DNA of 64,000 bases from Stenotrophomonas sp. SAU14A_NAIMI4_8. GTDB lineage: Bacteria > Pseudomonadota > Gammaproteobacteria > Xanthomonadales > Xanthomonadaceae. Below the pieces are notes generated by a model. That model did no database searches. It saw only the letters and a list, made by a program, of their open reading frames with translations, and was not told the origin of the DNA. Positions within the stretch are counted from its first letter, which is position 1. Each line of letters opens with the position of its first letter. Position numbers and translations under genes: made by a program. This document shows, piece by piece, positions 63,580 to 64,000 of this stretch. The DNA lies in the NCBI RefSeq assembly GCF_003086695.1, contig NZ_CP025999.1, positions 2,087,680 through 2,151,679 of the forward strand, written 5' to 3'.

Positions 63580-64000
63580 GTGTCCGCCGCCAACGCCCTG
63601 GTTACCGCCCCCCTTCCTTCCCAGCCCGTGCTGCAGGCCCTGTTGGAACGCCTGCGCGAAGGGCTGTTGCTGTTCACCGCAGACGGGCAGGTGGCATTGG
63701 CCAATCCGGCCGCCCAGCACCTGCTGGGCAACGCCGACAGTGCGGCCGCACCGGCCCAGCGCCTGCGCGAACTGCTGCCGCCTGATGCCCTTGAACAGGC
63801 CCGGCAGCAGGGTGCCTGGAGTGGCAGCCTGCCGCTGGGCGAGGGCGTGGTCATCGCCCATCTGTACCACCATGGCGAGGGCGGCCAGAGCCACTACCTG
63901 GCGCTGTTCCAGCGCATTGAAGGGCAGGAAGACTACGAACGCGAGCTGCAGCAGCGCCATGCCGAACTGCGCCAGGCGTACCTGCGTCTGAACGGCACCC
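63580..64000 (+). CDS. PAS-domain signalling protein, N-terminal part
   Basis: 140 codons before the window ends. GTG start at 63580; a PAS domain is visible (LFTADGQVALANPAAQHLLG), followed by a helical linker (YERELQQRHAELRQAYLRLN). Such a start often precedes GGDEF/EAL or kinase domains, which would lie outside. A TGTGAC / TATATT pair about 40-60 bp upstream may be a sigma-70 promoter. Confidence 0.7.
   Translation, partial: MSAANALVTAPLPSQPVLQALLERLREGLLLFTADGQVALANPAAQHLLGNADSAAAPAQRLRELLPPDALEQARQQGAWSGSLPLGEGVVIAHLYHHGEGGQSHYLALFQRIEGQEDYERELQQRHAELRQAYLRLNGT

Overview
The window is an almost unbroken flagellar and chemotaxis gene cluster from a high-GC gammaproteobacterium of the Xanthomonadaceae, most probably Stenotrophomonas (S. 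maltophilia group). The evidence is the rpoN2-vemR-fleQ block known from Xanthomonas, the polar-flagellum genes flhF/flhG/motCD/ParC-ParP, three tandem flagellin genes, and more than twenty short palindromes that begin with GTAG, which is the signature of the SMAG repeats described in S. maltophilia. Nearly every gene is on the minus strand, so transcription runs from high to low coordinates. Only flgA, flgM, flgN and a PAS gene cut by the window end are on the plus strand.

Layout from left to right: (1) 81-9787, late chemotaxis units: cheW, the c-di-GMP flagellar brake ycgR, a multi-TM MCP with a small anchored Cys-rich protein, an MCP with a DWQEF tail, and a STAS-cheY-cheA operon. (2) 9998-23508, flhB-flhA, then flhF-flhG-fliA-cheY-cheZ-cheA, then motC-motD-parC-parP. 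(3) 23782-25899, an MHYT-GGDEF-EAL c-di-GMP enzyme. (4) 26068-37099, fliE-F-G-H-I-J-K and fliL-M-N-O-P-Q-R (MS ring, switch, export gate). (5) 37530-43763, a secreted unknown, fleQ, vemR, rpoN2, a NarL-type regulator, a PilZ-like protein, a FliT-like protein and fliS. (6) 43893-49504, fliD and three flagellins. (7) 49910-60496, flgB-F and flgG-L (rod, hook, rings, hook-associated proteins). (8) 60891-64000, cheV, flgA, flgM, flgN and the start of a PAS protein.

Regulation can be read directly from the DNA. Sigma-54 sites (TGGCAC-N5-TTGCA type) precede fliE, fliL, flgB, flgG and flgA. FliA (sigma-28) sites (TAAA or TCAA, N15-16, GCCGNTAN) precede cheW, ycgR, the DWQEF MCP, STAS-cheY-cheA, motC, fliD, the first flagellin, cheV and flgMN. 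This gives a hierarchy RpoN2/FleQ, then hook-basal body, then FliA released from FlgM, then filament, motor and chemotaxis. No cheR or cheB lies in the window.

Most notable: a perfect sigma-54 promoter that faces no gene, between fliD and the flagellins, followed about 235 bp later by a strong hairpin (a candidate sRNA); three SMAG palindromes translated inside the repeat region of the ParP-like protein; an exact 183-bp tandem duplication covering the 3' end of cheV; FliA promoters of motC and cheV that sit 7 nt from the ATG (probable leaderless mRNAs); and a second palindromic repeat family (GGGGTCAGA type).
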